Position numbers and translations under genes: made by a program. Source: Tillandsia leiboldiana (Eukaryota > Streptophyta > Magnoliopsida > Poales > Bromeliaceae). Taken from it: 64,000 nt of DNA. The stretch is taken from contig CM055062.1 in assembly GCA_029204045.2 (NCBI GenBank), positions 2,850,185-2,914,184 on the forward strand. Reading direction: 5' to 3'. How positions within the stretch are numbered: position 1 is the stretch's first letter; each line of letters opens with the position of its first letter. Below, piece by piece: positions 10,780-24,573 of this stretch. The notes below the pieces were generated by a model. It did not search any database and was not told the origin of the DNA. It saw only the letters and a program-made list of their open reading frames with translations.

Positions 10780-13700
10780 TTATTGGCTTACTTTTGCACC
10801 GAATTTCTCAGCCAAAAATTCATCGAGGAGACCATAATTTGGTACACCATCTTTACTCGAGTGCTCAGATGGCAATTTTCGTATACATCCGAGAATGTGC
10901 TGCACATCTCGACAGAGTCTGGTTTGATAACCAACAAGCAGCAAAAGCATCAGATTCAAGGCAAATATTTTCATTTGGAAATTAGCAGTAGGGAAGAACT
11001 ATCGTGTATTAAATATACCTGTTTTTCGCTTGAGGAGTATTCACATCTAATTTTGAGAATGCTTCTGTTATATGTGAATGGAAAATTTGAACCACTTGCC
11101 TGCATACAAAAAGAGTAGTAAATATGACTCAGCCTTGGCACTTTTCATTGAGTCACTGGAACCTTCAAAATACATTTAAATATACGCATATCATTTAAAG
11201 ATAAATTTTCAAGCAACTACTAAACATGTTTAGCCCAAAAGACATTTCTATCATAAAAGTGGTTCACAATGTTAATCTTCAGTCATTCTTAATAATCCTC
11301 AATAGCTTAATTATCAGAATTTTACAGAAGTCCAAATTTTCTATGTGATATTTGATACTTAGGATATTGTTAAATCTAATGCAGTTTATAATATAAGATT
11401 CCTTATGCTTGGCGTCTTCATTTTCCCAGTTTCCTTCAATTTTCATTAAATAAGTTGCTATTCTTATTCAACACAATGTTGCGAAGAGATACTCTGGTGC
11501 GAAGTACTCTAGTACTGACACACTTAAAGTAGAAAAATAATCTAATTCGATACAACATTGGTCAATAACATTTCTCATGACACTATTAATAGCTATGCCT
11601 AGCGCCACAATCTTCTAGATACACAGCAAATTCTGAAGGAATGATTTTAATCCAGTATTTAATGAAAATAAGAATGGGCAATATATACGACGTGGATAAA
11701 ATATCGTACACGCAATCAAAGAAAAGTATTCGTTATAAATTAAATTACTTGCATGTTTCAGCTACAAAATGCATAGTATTTATTATTAAACACTACCGAT
11801 GTTCAAGCATAGCTCTAGCTCATTCATTTAATTCGAGAATATATTACGTAGACACAAATTGTAATCTCACAAGCCCAAAGTACTACAACATATTTTCGAA
11901 AGAACCAGAGAGTTTTACCTGAATATTGCTTGGACATCTAATTCAAGCAAAGTTTGTGATAAAATTCGGTGAAGATATGTAACTTCCTGTAAACAGAGAC
12001 ATTAATTACAGGTGGAACTTAATCAATAGTTAACACAGAAAGTTTTAACAGTAATTGCAGAAAGAAATTTTAGACACAAAATGAGATTAAAAACTGGTCA
12101 AGCTTTGAGACACCTTAGTGACTGATTTAGCAAATTGGCTTGGCTGCAGATCGTTATCCTCAGGTCCATTCCAACCCTCAACAATTTGGGGCAGCTTACG
12201 TAGATTTGCAAGCAATCTCTCTCTCATTATCTGAACCAGCTTTGTATGAATTTCATCTCTATGAACTTTGTAATCCTGATATTAAAGGATAAAATGTAAG
12301 CAAACAACACTTGAAAATCTTTCAAACTGACCGCATAAGGGAAAATAAGCACACTTTTCTGAATCACAAGACAGTGCCATTAACTTTAACAATGTTGAAT
12401 AATAAATCTCCATCAATGCATTTACTGGTAACAATAAGTTGATAAAAGAACAAAAACTATATAATGTAACTATTCATACTTAAGAACAACAGCTTTGCAT
12501 ATAGAATTAGCTCCATGCAAGGAATCAAACGAAAATTTCCACGAAGAATTTAAATGATTTGTTCAGAAGATGATAACAAATGGACATGAGTTAAGATGCA
12601 CTTGCCCCAAGGATTTAAGTGCCGTGGCGCGGGGTCGTGCCGAAAACTTGCCGGCACGGTACGGCACGGTGCGTGCCGAGCCGTGCCGATGAGTGCCGGT
12701 CACAAAAAATACATGCGTTCCAACACATAATGGCATGAAATATTTATTTTCTTTAGCAACAAAATTTTTTAATTGCTTATTATGCATATTTATCAAATAT
12801 TTGAACTTTATTGAGAAAATTATTTAGTAATTTTAAGAAAAAAGAGTTTTGAACTGTGCCATTGGCACAGGGGCTGTATCGTGCCGGTATCTTATTGGCA
12901 CGGTACGGCACAGTGGATACGGCCCGTGCCGATGGATACTTAAATCCTTGACTTGCCCATACGATGCAGCATATCTTTTGATCTTTACCTTATTTATTTT
13001 CAGTTGACTCATTATGCAATAAGTTTCTGAGCATACATCCTTTCATCTACTCGCATCTCTCCTAACAAGTCCTATTCTCTCACGTATATACATCCTTTCA
13101 TCTCTTCTCTCTCATTTGTTTCTAATAGAGTGCTCCAATACTATGTTTTACCAAGATTGAACTCGATGGAATTAACTTGGCTATCTCATCCTAAACAATA
13201 CTTTTGACTAAAAAATTTCCCATCCAAAAAGATCATTCCAGCCGACAAGGTGGCTTCATGTGTTTTACTCTTTTTTTTCTTAGTTTTCTAAACCAGTTAT
13301 GCTCGAGGCAGAAGAGATGGATAGCCGAGTTGCATGAAAATTGATTGAGATGGTTTGGACATATGCAGCAGAAACCAGATAGTGCACAAGTCAAGAAGTG
13401 ATTTTTATACAACAACAAAGCACTCTCACTGTAAAATACTAGAAAATTTTCTTTAATCCCAACAAAATAAATCCTAATATTGCCAATTTTCTAATTAAAT
13501 ATGGACAAGCCCTTGCGAAATATTTAGACATCCGTTCGACAAATAAATACTAAGGTCAAGAATAATAAGTTGCCAAGGCATCCTTGCAGAGACTAGACAA
13601 ATGTCGGATATAAAGCATACGGTATTACAGTCTCATATCTACCCATTTGAAAAACTGGACAAACAGGCTTTGACGAGAAAAGAGAAATACGAAACAGAAA

Positions 13701-16700
13701 TTCAAAAAATTTACAGACGCCATACCTGAGCAACTCTATCAACCTCAGACATCAGTAAGGCTCTACGAGCCTCAGGTATTTTAAGAAAAAGAACTCTCCG
13801 AATATCTTTATTTACATGCATATACAAAATGTTTTGGAATTAGCTAAGTAAATCAAATATGACGGGTTACGGGCAATAAAAGACATAAACAGCAAGAATA
13901 AATGTGCAGATAATTCAAAAGGTAAGTAACTGGGGCTAAAGCTAAAAGAATCAACCTTTAGTAAGCAGATAGAATTCCTAATTATATGACATGGCAGCTG
14001 CTACAAATTTGCTATCTCATATGTGAATTTATCAGTTTTAGACTGATGAAAAAGTGTAAAATGATGTACAACAATTTTAAAATATTCAAGTAATCTCTGC
14101 AATAATAAATTCTTGACAATTATATAGAAGTTTGCAGTCATCGCCAGACGTGTCATCATTTTCTATATTTCTTTGCAGTATGTTTTGGAATTTCCTAAAC
14201 TTGACCAATGAGACAGACAAAAGGGATAGTAGTTCGAAACAAATATTTGTAGCCTCAAAAACTCGTCAATGCTATTAAGGCAGCTAGGCAGTTCAAGGCA
14301 AAGGGTCCCCCAAGATACCTAGGCACTGCCTAGGCATATAGGCAGACTGCCTAAAAACTTGTGGCACGAACTTCTACAATATATTAGAAAAGACTTTTAA
14401 AATGCCATAACGTATTATTAATGAGCCAAAGTAGCAGCTTCCCGAGAGCTAAGGATGGAAATAAAACATTTACCTGGAATCATGGCATAAATAAAGCTGA
14501 TAACTTGACTAGCCAAAGCTAAATGCTTTGAAGTTATGGACTTCAAACCTGACACCTGAAAATCAATATGAGCTAATTCGTGAAACAGTAAGAAAAAAAA
14601 GAACTCAAAATACAAAAAAGCTTATCATAACAATATACAATACAAACTAGTTAGTACACCAAATATAGCCAAGAGTGCTAACGCATATTAATGACTTTCA
14701 TACAGGTTTGTACCAACCCTAAAAAGTATCAGAGCTAATGTGCCGCAGAACATACAATGTTCATGGTCAATTACCACAGGAAGCTTGCTGACGGCAACTG
14801 AAACTATATTCGATCTGAAAAATGCATCCTTATTTTCTATGTTAACTATGCAAACTATCAAGCACATTTTGCTTTGCGGTGAATTGCAGTATTGTTAAGC
14901 ATAAAAAATCAAAGCAGTCAAAGAAAAATTAACCTTGTTTGAATAAACCTTGTTTAAATTTAAAATAGAAATAAAGAAGTATGAAACTAATGTAATAACA
15001 AATTAGTTGAAGAAGTCTCCATGCATATCATGCATCAGATATATCGCATTCCTGTTCTGTGACTACAGCGTGATTAACCACAAATGCTAAAGAAGAAAAG
15101 AAAAACCAAAACAAGCCGCACAACCTCAAAGTGAATGTTTAAAAGGTCAAACCCTCAAGTACCTCCACAATTGTAGCATCATTTCATAATGTTAACAAAA
15201 TGGCAGAGTTCATAAACTAGCATGCAAGATTTTGGTAAGATAATTCAGGAACCCACCCATATTGTTGCCAATTAAGCAGTATCCTGTATCATTATTGAGG
15301 AATGCTGCTTGACTTAAAGAGTTAAGATATAGTTTGCTGTAACATGATATATAGCAATCACTAAATATACCTGCATAGCACCAGCTCCAAGAACCAGCTG
15401 ACAGGTCCTAGTGTTGAAAAGCTTCAGTATTTCCACAACACGATGGACCACTTCAGATGATAATGATGGCAAGCATCTACTAATGTCCACATACTCAGAT
15501 AACATCTTCAGCAACATCAAACCACTGCAATGTCAATAATTTCAGGTGCAAATTTTACCAAAGTCAGTACAGTATAGTTACCAAATATCAATTCTTTTAG
15601 ATAAAAGATCAATATGACCATCTGTAATTGCAATAAACATTACAACGAGAAAGACATGAATTATAATGGAGACAAAATGACTACAATTAACATGAGAAAT
15701 GTACGGCAATGACATAAAAACACTAGTAAGAGCAAAAATAATGAAACAAAGAAATAATAATCTGAGTTTGTCTAATTGTTGAGATGACTAACCAGTTTAC
15801 CATGTGGTAGCCAACCCCTCCATGCACAAGGGTTTGAGAAGTAGATCTAACATGCTCGTTTGTTTTATTACTATCAATCCTAGTAGGAGGTGTAGATTCA
15901 GCTGTGCTTTCTTGACCTGCTACAGCTGTTTGGTTGGGGTGATCTGCTGAGTTCTCAACTGATTCATTAAGACTAAGGTACTCTTGCCCAGCAGAAGCCT
16001 CAGATTCAACAATGTTTGAAGTACCATCAGTTGCAGCTGGCTCAAAATTGTTTACTGGAGAATCAGTTGAAGAAAGTGCTTCAACAATAGCTTGAAACTC
16101 ATCAGGAACGTCAACTGCAACCCAGGTTTCTTGATCAAGAACTGCCTTAATCTTTGCCATCTATGAAACAGTAATAAGACGTTAAGAAGAGGAAGTGGTG
16201 CCAAAATATTTCAAAACAGCATCTATTTACAATCATTTTGAAATAAATTAAAAGGATGATCATGTTATCAAACTTATTTATCATAAAAAAATATTAGGGG
16301 CCTGCACTGAACCCACCCGAGCATCATGTTGGAAATCGACGAATGCCTTTGACTGTGATTGTAGAGTTCCACGAATGCTGTAACCCAACCTTCCTCCAAT
16401 CTGGAAAAAGATAAAGTATATATTAAAAAAGAAAACATTAAAAAAAAAAAAAAAAACTTAAGCAAGCAAGTTAGCTCATAATGATCTATGAGAAAAAAGC
16501 ACCAGTACCTTCTCAGTAGCAGCTATAAAATCTTGAGTGATGTTATAGATACTCAGAAACTCTTGAAGTCTCAACCTGGGATGAAGAAGAGCACGAACAC
16601 CTAGAAGCTTAGCCCATCGTCCATGAGCAGCATCACATGCAGAAAAAACAGCTTCCGTGTTTTCCCTCAATACATCAGCACTGGAATGAAGTGCCATCAT

Positions 16701-19700
16701 CAGAATACTCGAATGACACTAGAGAGCTCCAAAAATTTGCTAGCATTTTCTAAACAACCAAAAATAATGATTAAAAGACAATGGGACCTGTAGAAGCTTG
16801 TATTTTCTAAAAAAATCCAAAAAAAAAGAATAAAAAAATAAATGGATCTGTAGATCAACTTGATCGACTCATCACATGATCCCTCCATCATGGTGCAAAT
16901 TATTCGGATCCAATTATTGCTGTATTTTTGCTACTTCATATGGATCTCATTTTTGTTGTATATACTTCATACGTACGGTCATGAATTAACAATCAAGTAT
17001 GTATCCTACCGCAGCCAATAGGTCAGAAGAAGCCAAGTAGCCAAGAATAGTAACTAATATGCAAGGCATGGGCTAAAACTTTATGTACAAAATATAAGCA
17101 GTAAATATGTACACGCAATACAACATCGAGTAAAATCAAAGCTCATCTCACCGGAAGTTCCTGGATGCACTAGGGCTAGAAGTATCATTAATCCTTCCTT
17201 GAAAGATTGAAATCCTAGGAGAATTCCGAGCAAGGGGATATGAGCTGTGTGAAACAACATGATTGCCACTGTCTTGGGTACTTTCTGAAACTATAGAACC
17301 TACAGTGGAAGTATCAGAACTATAATACCCATCAATGTTTCCCATGATCCACTCGATAACCTTTTTAACTTCTGCAGCTCGCATTAAGTGTGCCTGTGTT
17401 CACTAAAAGATCGTAAATCACATTACAGCATTCATATGACATCGTGCTATTTTTTGGCATTATTATAAATGTCCAATTGAATGTAATTGCCCTCATGCCA
17501 ATTTACGAGATATACAGAAAGAAAACAAAATTTCAATATAAATATCATTGCCATGTGAAAGCTGTCATTGGTTTGGTTATACTTTCAATAAACAGAATAT
17601 ATTTCCACAAAATTTAAGAGCCAACATTACTCTTTTAACAAAGTGTTCATGGTGCAAGTCCTCTTACCTGTACAACCTTAAAAATAGCAGCCAAAAGTTG
17701 AACAAAGCTTTCTGATGAAAGATTCCTCAACTTGCTTGCTAGCGATGGACCTCCAGCTGAGTAATAAAAAATGGAGTGAATGATAATGGCACATGGTTCA
17801 GATAATTCATAATGCAAGCTAAATGTAGCTAGAAAGAATAGAAGATATATAATAAGACCTTCTGAGTCCACAACTCGTTCTGCAGCTGCTAAATCAGCCT
17901 CCATTGGCCGGGCCACCAAAACTGGAAGCAACTCTGCTACAGTAGCTTTTATTGAAGCTTTCATATCAGTGATAAGTGTATCCCGGTAAATCCTCAACAC
18001 AGCAGGAAGTTTGGCCTGACAAAGAATATCACGGAAACAGTGATGGATAACTACAATAAAAAGGATAAATTCATAAGGATGGTCGGAAATTACAAATATA
18101 CTTAGTCTCATAAACAAGAAAACATAGCACATAAGCTAAAACATGTGGAGATAATCCTTATCGAAGAATATCAAAAAATACGCGAATATTTCCAAATCAT
18201 CTATCATTGGAAAAAGGGAGTATAGCTCACTATAATCAGCAACTTTTGTTGATTTTTCATAATTAAAATACTTCCTCTGAATGAAAAGAAACCAATATGT
18301 AATATCAACTTTGCTCAAGCATAGTGGTACTGACCGTTCTCAACAGACAAATAATGAGCGGAAGAAGACGATCTCTGAGGACAGAATTCTCATCATCATC
18401 TAATTTCACCTACAGAAGATGAATAATGGTTATGTCCAGGAAAAAAAGGCACAAAATTACAGTTTGGTTTGCATAAATTTGTTATAAGTTGTGAATTACT
18501 TGAAGCAACAAAGATGAAACTCTATGTGTGTGACTACATTTTTTATTCTTACATTGAACCTTTTGCAAAAGATTCTTTTATAGTCAACACAAGTTCAACC
18601 GCCGACAATACATACTGAAAATAAGCACTTTCTGTTATCATATAAAACATTTTCAGTACCAATGAATGATAAAACACATGCTAGAGGTCATTTCCTTATG
18701 CTTCTTGTGTGTCTATAAAAAAAGGATGAATGTAAAAGTTTCATACAAGATGTTACAAATTTATGATCTGAAAGTATATAGTTTCTAAACTTTTCTTGCG
18801 CGGGTCTGAGTGGTAAAAACTTTGATGAGTATGTGGATTTTCAACCCGGAAGCCACATCAACTTGTAATCTACAATGGAGCACTAGGTGATGGCATAGCA
18901 AAAAAAAAACAAAAAGACCAAAGAAAGTGTGAAGAACCTTCAATGTATGTCAAATATCAAAATCCTATGTAAGTGACAGTACAAAAGAGTCAAGGCCATA
19001 GCATCAGCAAAAGCTGTGAAGAGATAAATTGCAATAGCATAGCAATATCACCAAAGAACGACAAACCATAAAAAAAAAAATTGAAAAAAATACTGGATAA
19101 GAGTGCACCTACTTCATCCTCTATCCCATTGAGGAGACTAGAAGGTTTTCGTTTCGCAATTGACAAAATCATTGAATCTACAGCTCTGATATCGTGTATG
19201 GCTGCACGAAGGAACTCTGCTGAAAGAATGCTACAAAAATGAATACTATTAAGTTAAAAAGCATGCTGTAAATAATAGAAAGAATAGGTTTCAGACATCA
19301 TACAAAGAGAGTCACATGATTCGGTATGTTCATGAGAAAAACAGCTTTCTAGTTTTATAATTGGTTGGTATGATGCTATAGATCTTTATCATATCAATAA
19401 AATTGTATAACTACTGCAGTAGCTCAAATAGAATTTTGAAAAAGTACATGCTGAAATAGTTGTATCACAGAGAAAGATTAAAATCCAAAATCAAAATTAG
19501 AAGGAAAAAACATATTTCAGGGACCACTGTTAAAATCTTATTCTCTCTTTTGCAGGTGAAATGAAAATCGCAGAAACACTTTATTAAGATCAAATAACAA
19601 CTTCGTAAACACTTATCTAATAATAAAAATATCTAGGAGAACTCGATGAAAATCTGGTGTTTCACATGTTGGCCAATGTTAGTAAGATAAACTTCTTTTG

Positions 19701-22700
19701 GGACTGGAACGTCAGAAACAGCACCACCGACGCTGTACTAGTCACAAACCCCTCTGAGAAGACCAATGTACATGATAAAGCTCTGTGACTCTGTCTGAAA
19801 TAGGCATTAAGGACTGAGAATAGATAAAGAATCTTTTCTTTTTTTGGAAATCATCTTGACATTATGAGTTCAAGGTACGTTAGTCAAAGATCGTTGAGAA
19901 GCAATAAGTTGTATATATCAGTTATTCTAACCTTTCCCTCTATCAATTTGCACATAGATATCCTCAAAAACTTTAAAGCTGTAAACATATATTAGTTTTT
20001 GTATATCTATGTAGAAACAGAGAACATCATTATAGGAATCTACTAAAATCAAGACCTCAATCCAATTTAAGCCTTTTTTCATGTGTGTTTGTGGGAATAC
20101 AAGCATATTATGATATATTTAACCATGATTAAAGGCAGAAATTGATAATAAGTTGCAAAAACTGATGACCTACATGTTTTATCAAAGGGCTAATTTCAAG
20201 CGTACCACTCAAAATCACCGAAATATTGTGTAAACCCTCATATAATTGATAAATCATGCATGTCCCTGTATATAAAGATTCTTAAGTGAATGCCCTAGCT
20301 GTAAACATCAGTTGAACCCTGGTTTACATGGTAGTTTTGTCCAAGTTAACTAACAGAATTTATAATTTTGCTCCTCCCTCCCTCCCCACCTCCTCCAATC
20401 ATCAGAGAACAAGTGGTTTTGGGCATATTCTTCCATATTCTTCTTCTTATCCTCTTCTAACACCAGATACGGTAGGGTAAGAGGTTGAACGTTCTGACCA
20501 CTCTTATTCATCATCAACTTTTTCCCCACTAGGGTAGGAGAATAAGCGCACCTACTGTCAGAAAAAGAAAGGAGAAGGACGAGGAGAAAGAGAGAGAGGG
20601 AGGGGGAGAGAGAGAGAGAGAGAGAGAAAAAGTATAAGTATACCTGTTTACTGAATCTAGAGATGTTGACAAGTGATCCCGAAGATGGCGAAAACAATGA
20701 AGGCCGGCAAGCTCATCGGTCTCCTGTTTAATATAAACGACATAATAGTGAATTAGAAATTACAAAGAAAACAAAAGGGACACAATAAGACAGGCAACTT
20801 TATCTGTAAAGATACATTTCAAGCGTTATAAACTTTAATAGATATACATATCATAGCACAGAAGTTATAGCAGTCCGTTATAATTCTTCCAATTCATGCA
20901 ACTATAGCCCTAAATTTTTGCAAGGACATTCAAATACGAGTAAACGAGATGGACTGCATGCAGTGAATAAAATAACACTCATTATTCTTTTGAACTCTTG
21001 GGTAAGTTCATCGGCAAAAGTTATCTATAATTAAAGTAGAATTAAGATAATTAACTGCTAAATTAACATAGATCTTTTACAATACAAAACTTACCAACAA
21101 CTGTTGCAAGTCGTCTATGACATCTAAAGCACCAGCACAGTCTGCTGCTGCCACAAGCTGCATGTGTTTGAGCACATTAATCATGTTCATATATATATAA
21201 TCAATTGAAAATTACGGACATAAAAAATGTACCACAGTAGGATCACAATCTATTCAAATATAATTACTTCAACATAAAAAAGGGTGACATCAGTAGGTCA
21301 ACATATAGTGTTTAAGGAGCACTGCTCAATATGATCATTGTAACAAGATCTGATATCACCACCTATGCACACTACTCCTGAATATTGCTAAAACAAATTG
21401 ACAAGATCCGATATTACCACCTACACACACTATTCCTGCTCAAGATGAATGGCAACAGAAAAGTTATCTCAATTTACAATTGAACAAGGCAGAGAAATCA
21501 CCAAAAACATGTTTAAGATCCCTCTACAAGAGGGTTATTGAATAAACCACAGCTAAGCTAAAAAAACACTCGCTCTATATATATACAAAATAAGATAGCC
21601 ATGACATATGCACTGTTCCAGCACTTAAAATCCAGTCAGCCAATAGGAAGAAGTTGAATCGTGAGCGATCACTAAATAATTTCTGCTATTAGTCAAATTT
21701 GACATGCCACTTGCTCCATAAACCAGATACCTTCATCAGAAGTATCAGAAGCCATTCTCAAAGTGAATGAAATTTCACCTTTAATGGTTGAATACATCCA
21801 TACAATGTTTAGAAAAGATCATGCAAAAGTGTTATCTATTTGGCAAGTTGATTCTAATACTTTGTTGTCTGACTATCTTGTTTCTACTCGATAATATAGT
21901 AGATTTTGTACAATAAGACATGATCAAAACCAAAAGTTAGTCATAGACTGAACTTCAATCACAGATTACAAGGTAACGTAACTAATTAAACTTCAAATTC
22001 ACTAAAAAAATGTTGAACGGATGAAGCCACAGAATCTGAATATATGGCCGATTGACCCATTAATACATAGCCGTATAGGGCATGTTTGTTTCACCGAAAG
22101 TGGAGGGAGGTAAAGTTGTTTTCGGTCATAAATGTCCCACTTCAGTTGTTTGGTTTACCATAAATTAAACATGTCCGTAATTTTACTTTCCTAAACGCCG
22201 TAATTGACTTCGCTCTGTGTAGTGCCGAAGTCGATTACGGGAGAGAAAGAGATGGAAAAAAAAAAAGGAAATTAAGTTTTTCCATTCTCTTATGTGCTAG
22301 TGTGAAAATTTTTAATAAAATAAATTAAAAAAGTGAAATAATTGCAGTTCCAAAGCCATTGACTTTCTATAAAACAAACAGCTGGAAAAAAAAATCACCA
22401 GAACTTCAGTTCAACTGGAAGTTATTTTCAACCCGAAAATCATTTGCGGGCAAGCAAACAGGCCCATGGTGTTGCAGATCCCCTATGCCTCGACCAAAAT
22501 ATTCGTACATAACTGTTTCTCGGATCAGTAAATAAGCCTTCAATATTACTCTTCCATCAATTTGCACTCAAGAAAAAAGGAGAATATCTAGTTGATTCTT
22601 AAAAAATGATTTGCTGATCAAACTGTTAGCTCTCCCTAGGATAAGAACTTCATATTTATCTTAAGCAAGTTAGCAATCCTTCCGTTCAGAAACCAATCCA

Positions 22701-24273
22701 ATGCCACAATTCTGTGCCTATGGCACATATTTCACTTATTTTTACATATCAAGAACTATATTTGACTCACTAAATTAGGCTTGCTTCAATTGTTTACTTG
22801 AGTCAACCATCCTTCTACATTTATTTTGCACCCTCAAAAGCCAATCCCATTCATAAAATTCGGCTACATTACCGCCGCCATTCACAAAGAGTTCCAGCAG
22901 CCTGCTATTCTTGCCTTGAGACAACAATAAAAATCATGAATAAGTACTATGGACTAAATCCACACTATCCGGGAAAAGGATACTAAGCATAAAATGAGAA
23001 AGAGATGATCTTTAAAGAAGGCCAAGATCCCTTGTCCAAAAATACAATAATATTAAAAATAAAATTAAAATTAAAAAAAGTAACAACTAGTCTGAGAACT
23101 AGGTTTGAGTCTGATGAGTTTACCTTTCTAAACCATTCAAGTAATCATTTTTTCTACTTCAAATATAACTTGATTGATGTTTCTCACAAAATTTACAGTA
23201 AACATCCTATAACGTAAATGGCATTGTTCAATGAAGCATTCCAACAACAGAGCAACACAACGGCAACTACATGACATAGGAATAAAATTTCAGGAAAAAA
23301 GTAACAAACGAGAAAAACACGACAGATCACATTGGTTTTACTGCAGTAAACAGGAGCACAAGAAACTCACCAGCTTCAATGCCGAGAGCGCCTGGTTTAC
23401 ATACAGTATCACAGTAAGCTTCTGCTGCAGGGCCACGAGGTTCGCCCTCGTGGCATTGCGCTCCTGAACCTGCCGAGCAGATCCAACGAGATCTCCGGTG
23501 AGGATTCTGATCGTCTCCTTGAGCTCCCGGATCCGCATGCAGGACTCCACGATCTGCCCGTTGAGCCCCTGCAGCTGCCCCTGGGCCTCGAAGAACGAGT
23601 CGGAGCGCAGCGAGATCTCCCTCACCAGGTGCATCTCAACGACGTCCAGGTACTGCGTCAGCCGCTCCTGCAGCGCCGTGTTCTCCTCCGGGGACGGCGA
23701 GAAGGGGCACGCCGCTTGGAAGGTCACCCCTTCCTCTAGGGCGAAGTCCTCCTTGAAGAAGAGCGAGGGGACCTCCCGGAGGCACGCGACCAGCGCCTCA
23801 CCCTGCCCGCGGACTTCGCCGTCCGCGGAGACGCCGACGCCGACGCCGACGGCTGCGGCGGCGTCGGCCGCCGCGGCGGCGGCGGTCTCCCGGGAGCTGT
23901 GGTTGCGGACGTCCTCGTAGCGGGCGTAGGGCTCGGAGATGGCGTCGAGGTAGGGCCGGAAGTCGGCGCGGGCGACTTCTGGGATGGGGACGGAGGGGGC
24001 GGCCGGCGGGGGCGTGTCGGGGACGCCGGCTCCGGCGGCGGAGCCACCGGACGGCCACCAGAGGGACCAGGAGGCATCCGAGCGGCCAGCGTGGGGGTTA
24101 TTGAGGATGGATGCGAGGCTCTGGCTCACGGCGGCGGCGGCGGCGAAGGAGGCCGACGAGGAGAGGGATGATGGGGAGTCAGAGTCAGCACCGGCGGCGG
24201 CGGAGCGGGATGAGGAAGGGGACGAATTGGAGCGGAGCGGGGACCTTCCCAAGTAGGAAGGCATCGCATCCAT
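10780..24273 (-). CDS. VPS54: VPS54, GARP tethering-complex subunit
   Basis: Eighteen exons on the minus strand: 24273-23371, 21157-21095, 20723-20644, 19230-19113, 18409-18335, 18015-17859, 17756-17668, 17393-17152, 16680-16509, 16400-16317, 16160-15793, 15524-15371, 14555-14474, 13805-13726, 12275-12114, 11986-11919, 11099-11019 and 10918-10780. They total 3117 nt (1038 aa), close to the Arabidopsis protein as I recall it, and every phase closes. VPS54 is a subunit of GARP, which tethers endosome-derived vesicles at the trans-Golgi network. The N-terminus (residues 1-150) is Ser/Ala/Pro-rich and very GC-rich. The conserved region starts at FFKEDFALEEGVTFQAACPF (about residue 180) and runs through a helical segment (YLDVVEMHLVREISLRSDSF). 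Exon 11 (about residues 662-784) has a Ser/Thr/Glu-rich linker. The conserved C-terminal VPS54 domain follows (LPSLSSEVVHRVVEILKLFN). Intron 14 carries a hAT MITE. Confidence 0.93.
12608..12950. mobile_element. hAT-type MITE, copy 1, 8-bp TSD ACTTGCCC
   Basis: 343 bp lying in a VPS54 intron. The ends are CAAGGATTTAAGTGCC and, on the other strand, CAAGGATTTAAGTATCC. Identical 8-bp flanks (12600-12607 and 12951-12958) point to the hAT superfamily. Both subterminal regions are crowded with CGGCAC/GTGCCG motifs, possible transposase-binding repeats. The AT-rich middle is non-coding. Confidence 0.88.
20588..20632. repeat. (GA)n microsatellite
   Basis: A purine run, mostly GA dinucleotides, inside a VPS54 intron just downstream of the splice donor of exon 3 in gene orientation. 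Confidence 0.85.
22078..22467. mobile_element. Possible MITE in first VPS54 intron
   Basis: About 390 bp starting GGGCATGTTTGTTTCACC, whose right end on the other strand reads GGGCCTGTTTGCTTGCCC. Such ends suggest a small TIR transposon. No target duplication was found. Confidence 0.4.
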
Positions 24274-24573
24274 GGCGGCGGAGGAGATCAGGGCAGGGCG
24301 AGGAGGAGCATGGGGGAATCGCCGGGGACGAAGGGTAAACCCTAATTCGGGGGAAAGAGGAGATCCCGATCTGAGATCGGGAGAGTGGAGACGAGGAGAG
24401 GAGGGGTAAGAGAGAGAGAGTTTATTACATAGATAGATCTGAGAGAGAGAGAGGGGGGAGGGAGACGAGTCGTTGCAGTGCTTCGCAGGGTACGTTTAAC
24501 CTTTTTTTGCTCCGCACGTGCGTTCTTCTGAGAGACTAACGAAGGAAGAGTCTCGCACGTGCGACGCGCCAAA
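24274..24573 (-). promoter_or_regulatory. VPS54 5' region with two palindromic G-boxes
   Basis: Upstream of the VPS54 start lie two copies of the perfect palindrome CGCACGTGCG, with cores CACGTG at 24515-24520 and 24556-24561, 41 bp apart. CACGTG is the plant G-box bound by bZIP and bHLH factors. A GA-rich stretch (about 24410-24460) lies between the G-boxes and the ATG, as in many plant 5' UTRs. Factor and response are unknown. Confidence 0.55.

Noticed and set aside
14270..14370. Repeated GCCTAGGCA-like blocks in a VPS54 intron
   Set aside because: Resembles a common degraded plant repeat, but no ends or target duplication could be defined.
22798..23217. Small plus-strand ORFs in the first VPS54 intron
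   Set aside because: No recognisable domain and wholly inside an intron of the opposite-strand gene.
23498..24338. Several long ORFs on both strands over the VPS54 first exon
   Set aside because: Shadows caused by the high GC content and low stop-codon density; only the frame that reads VPS54 is conserved.
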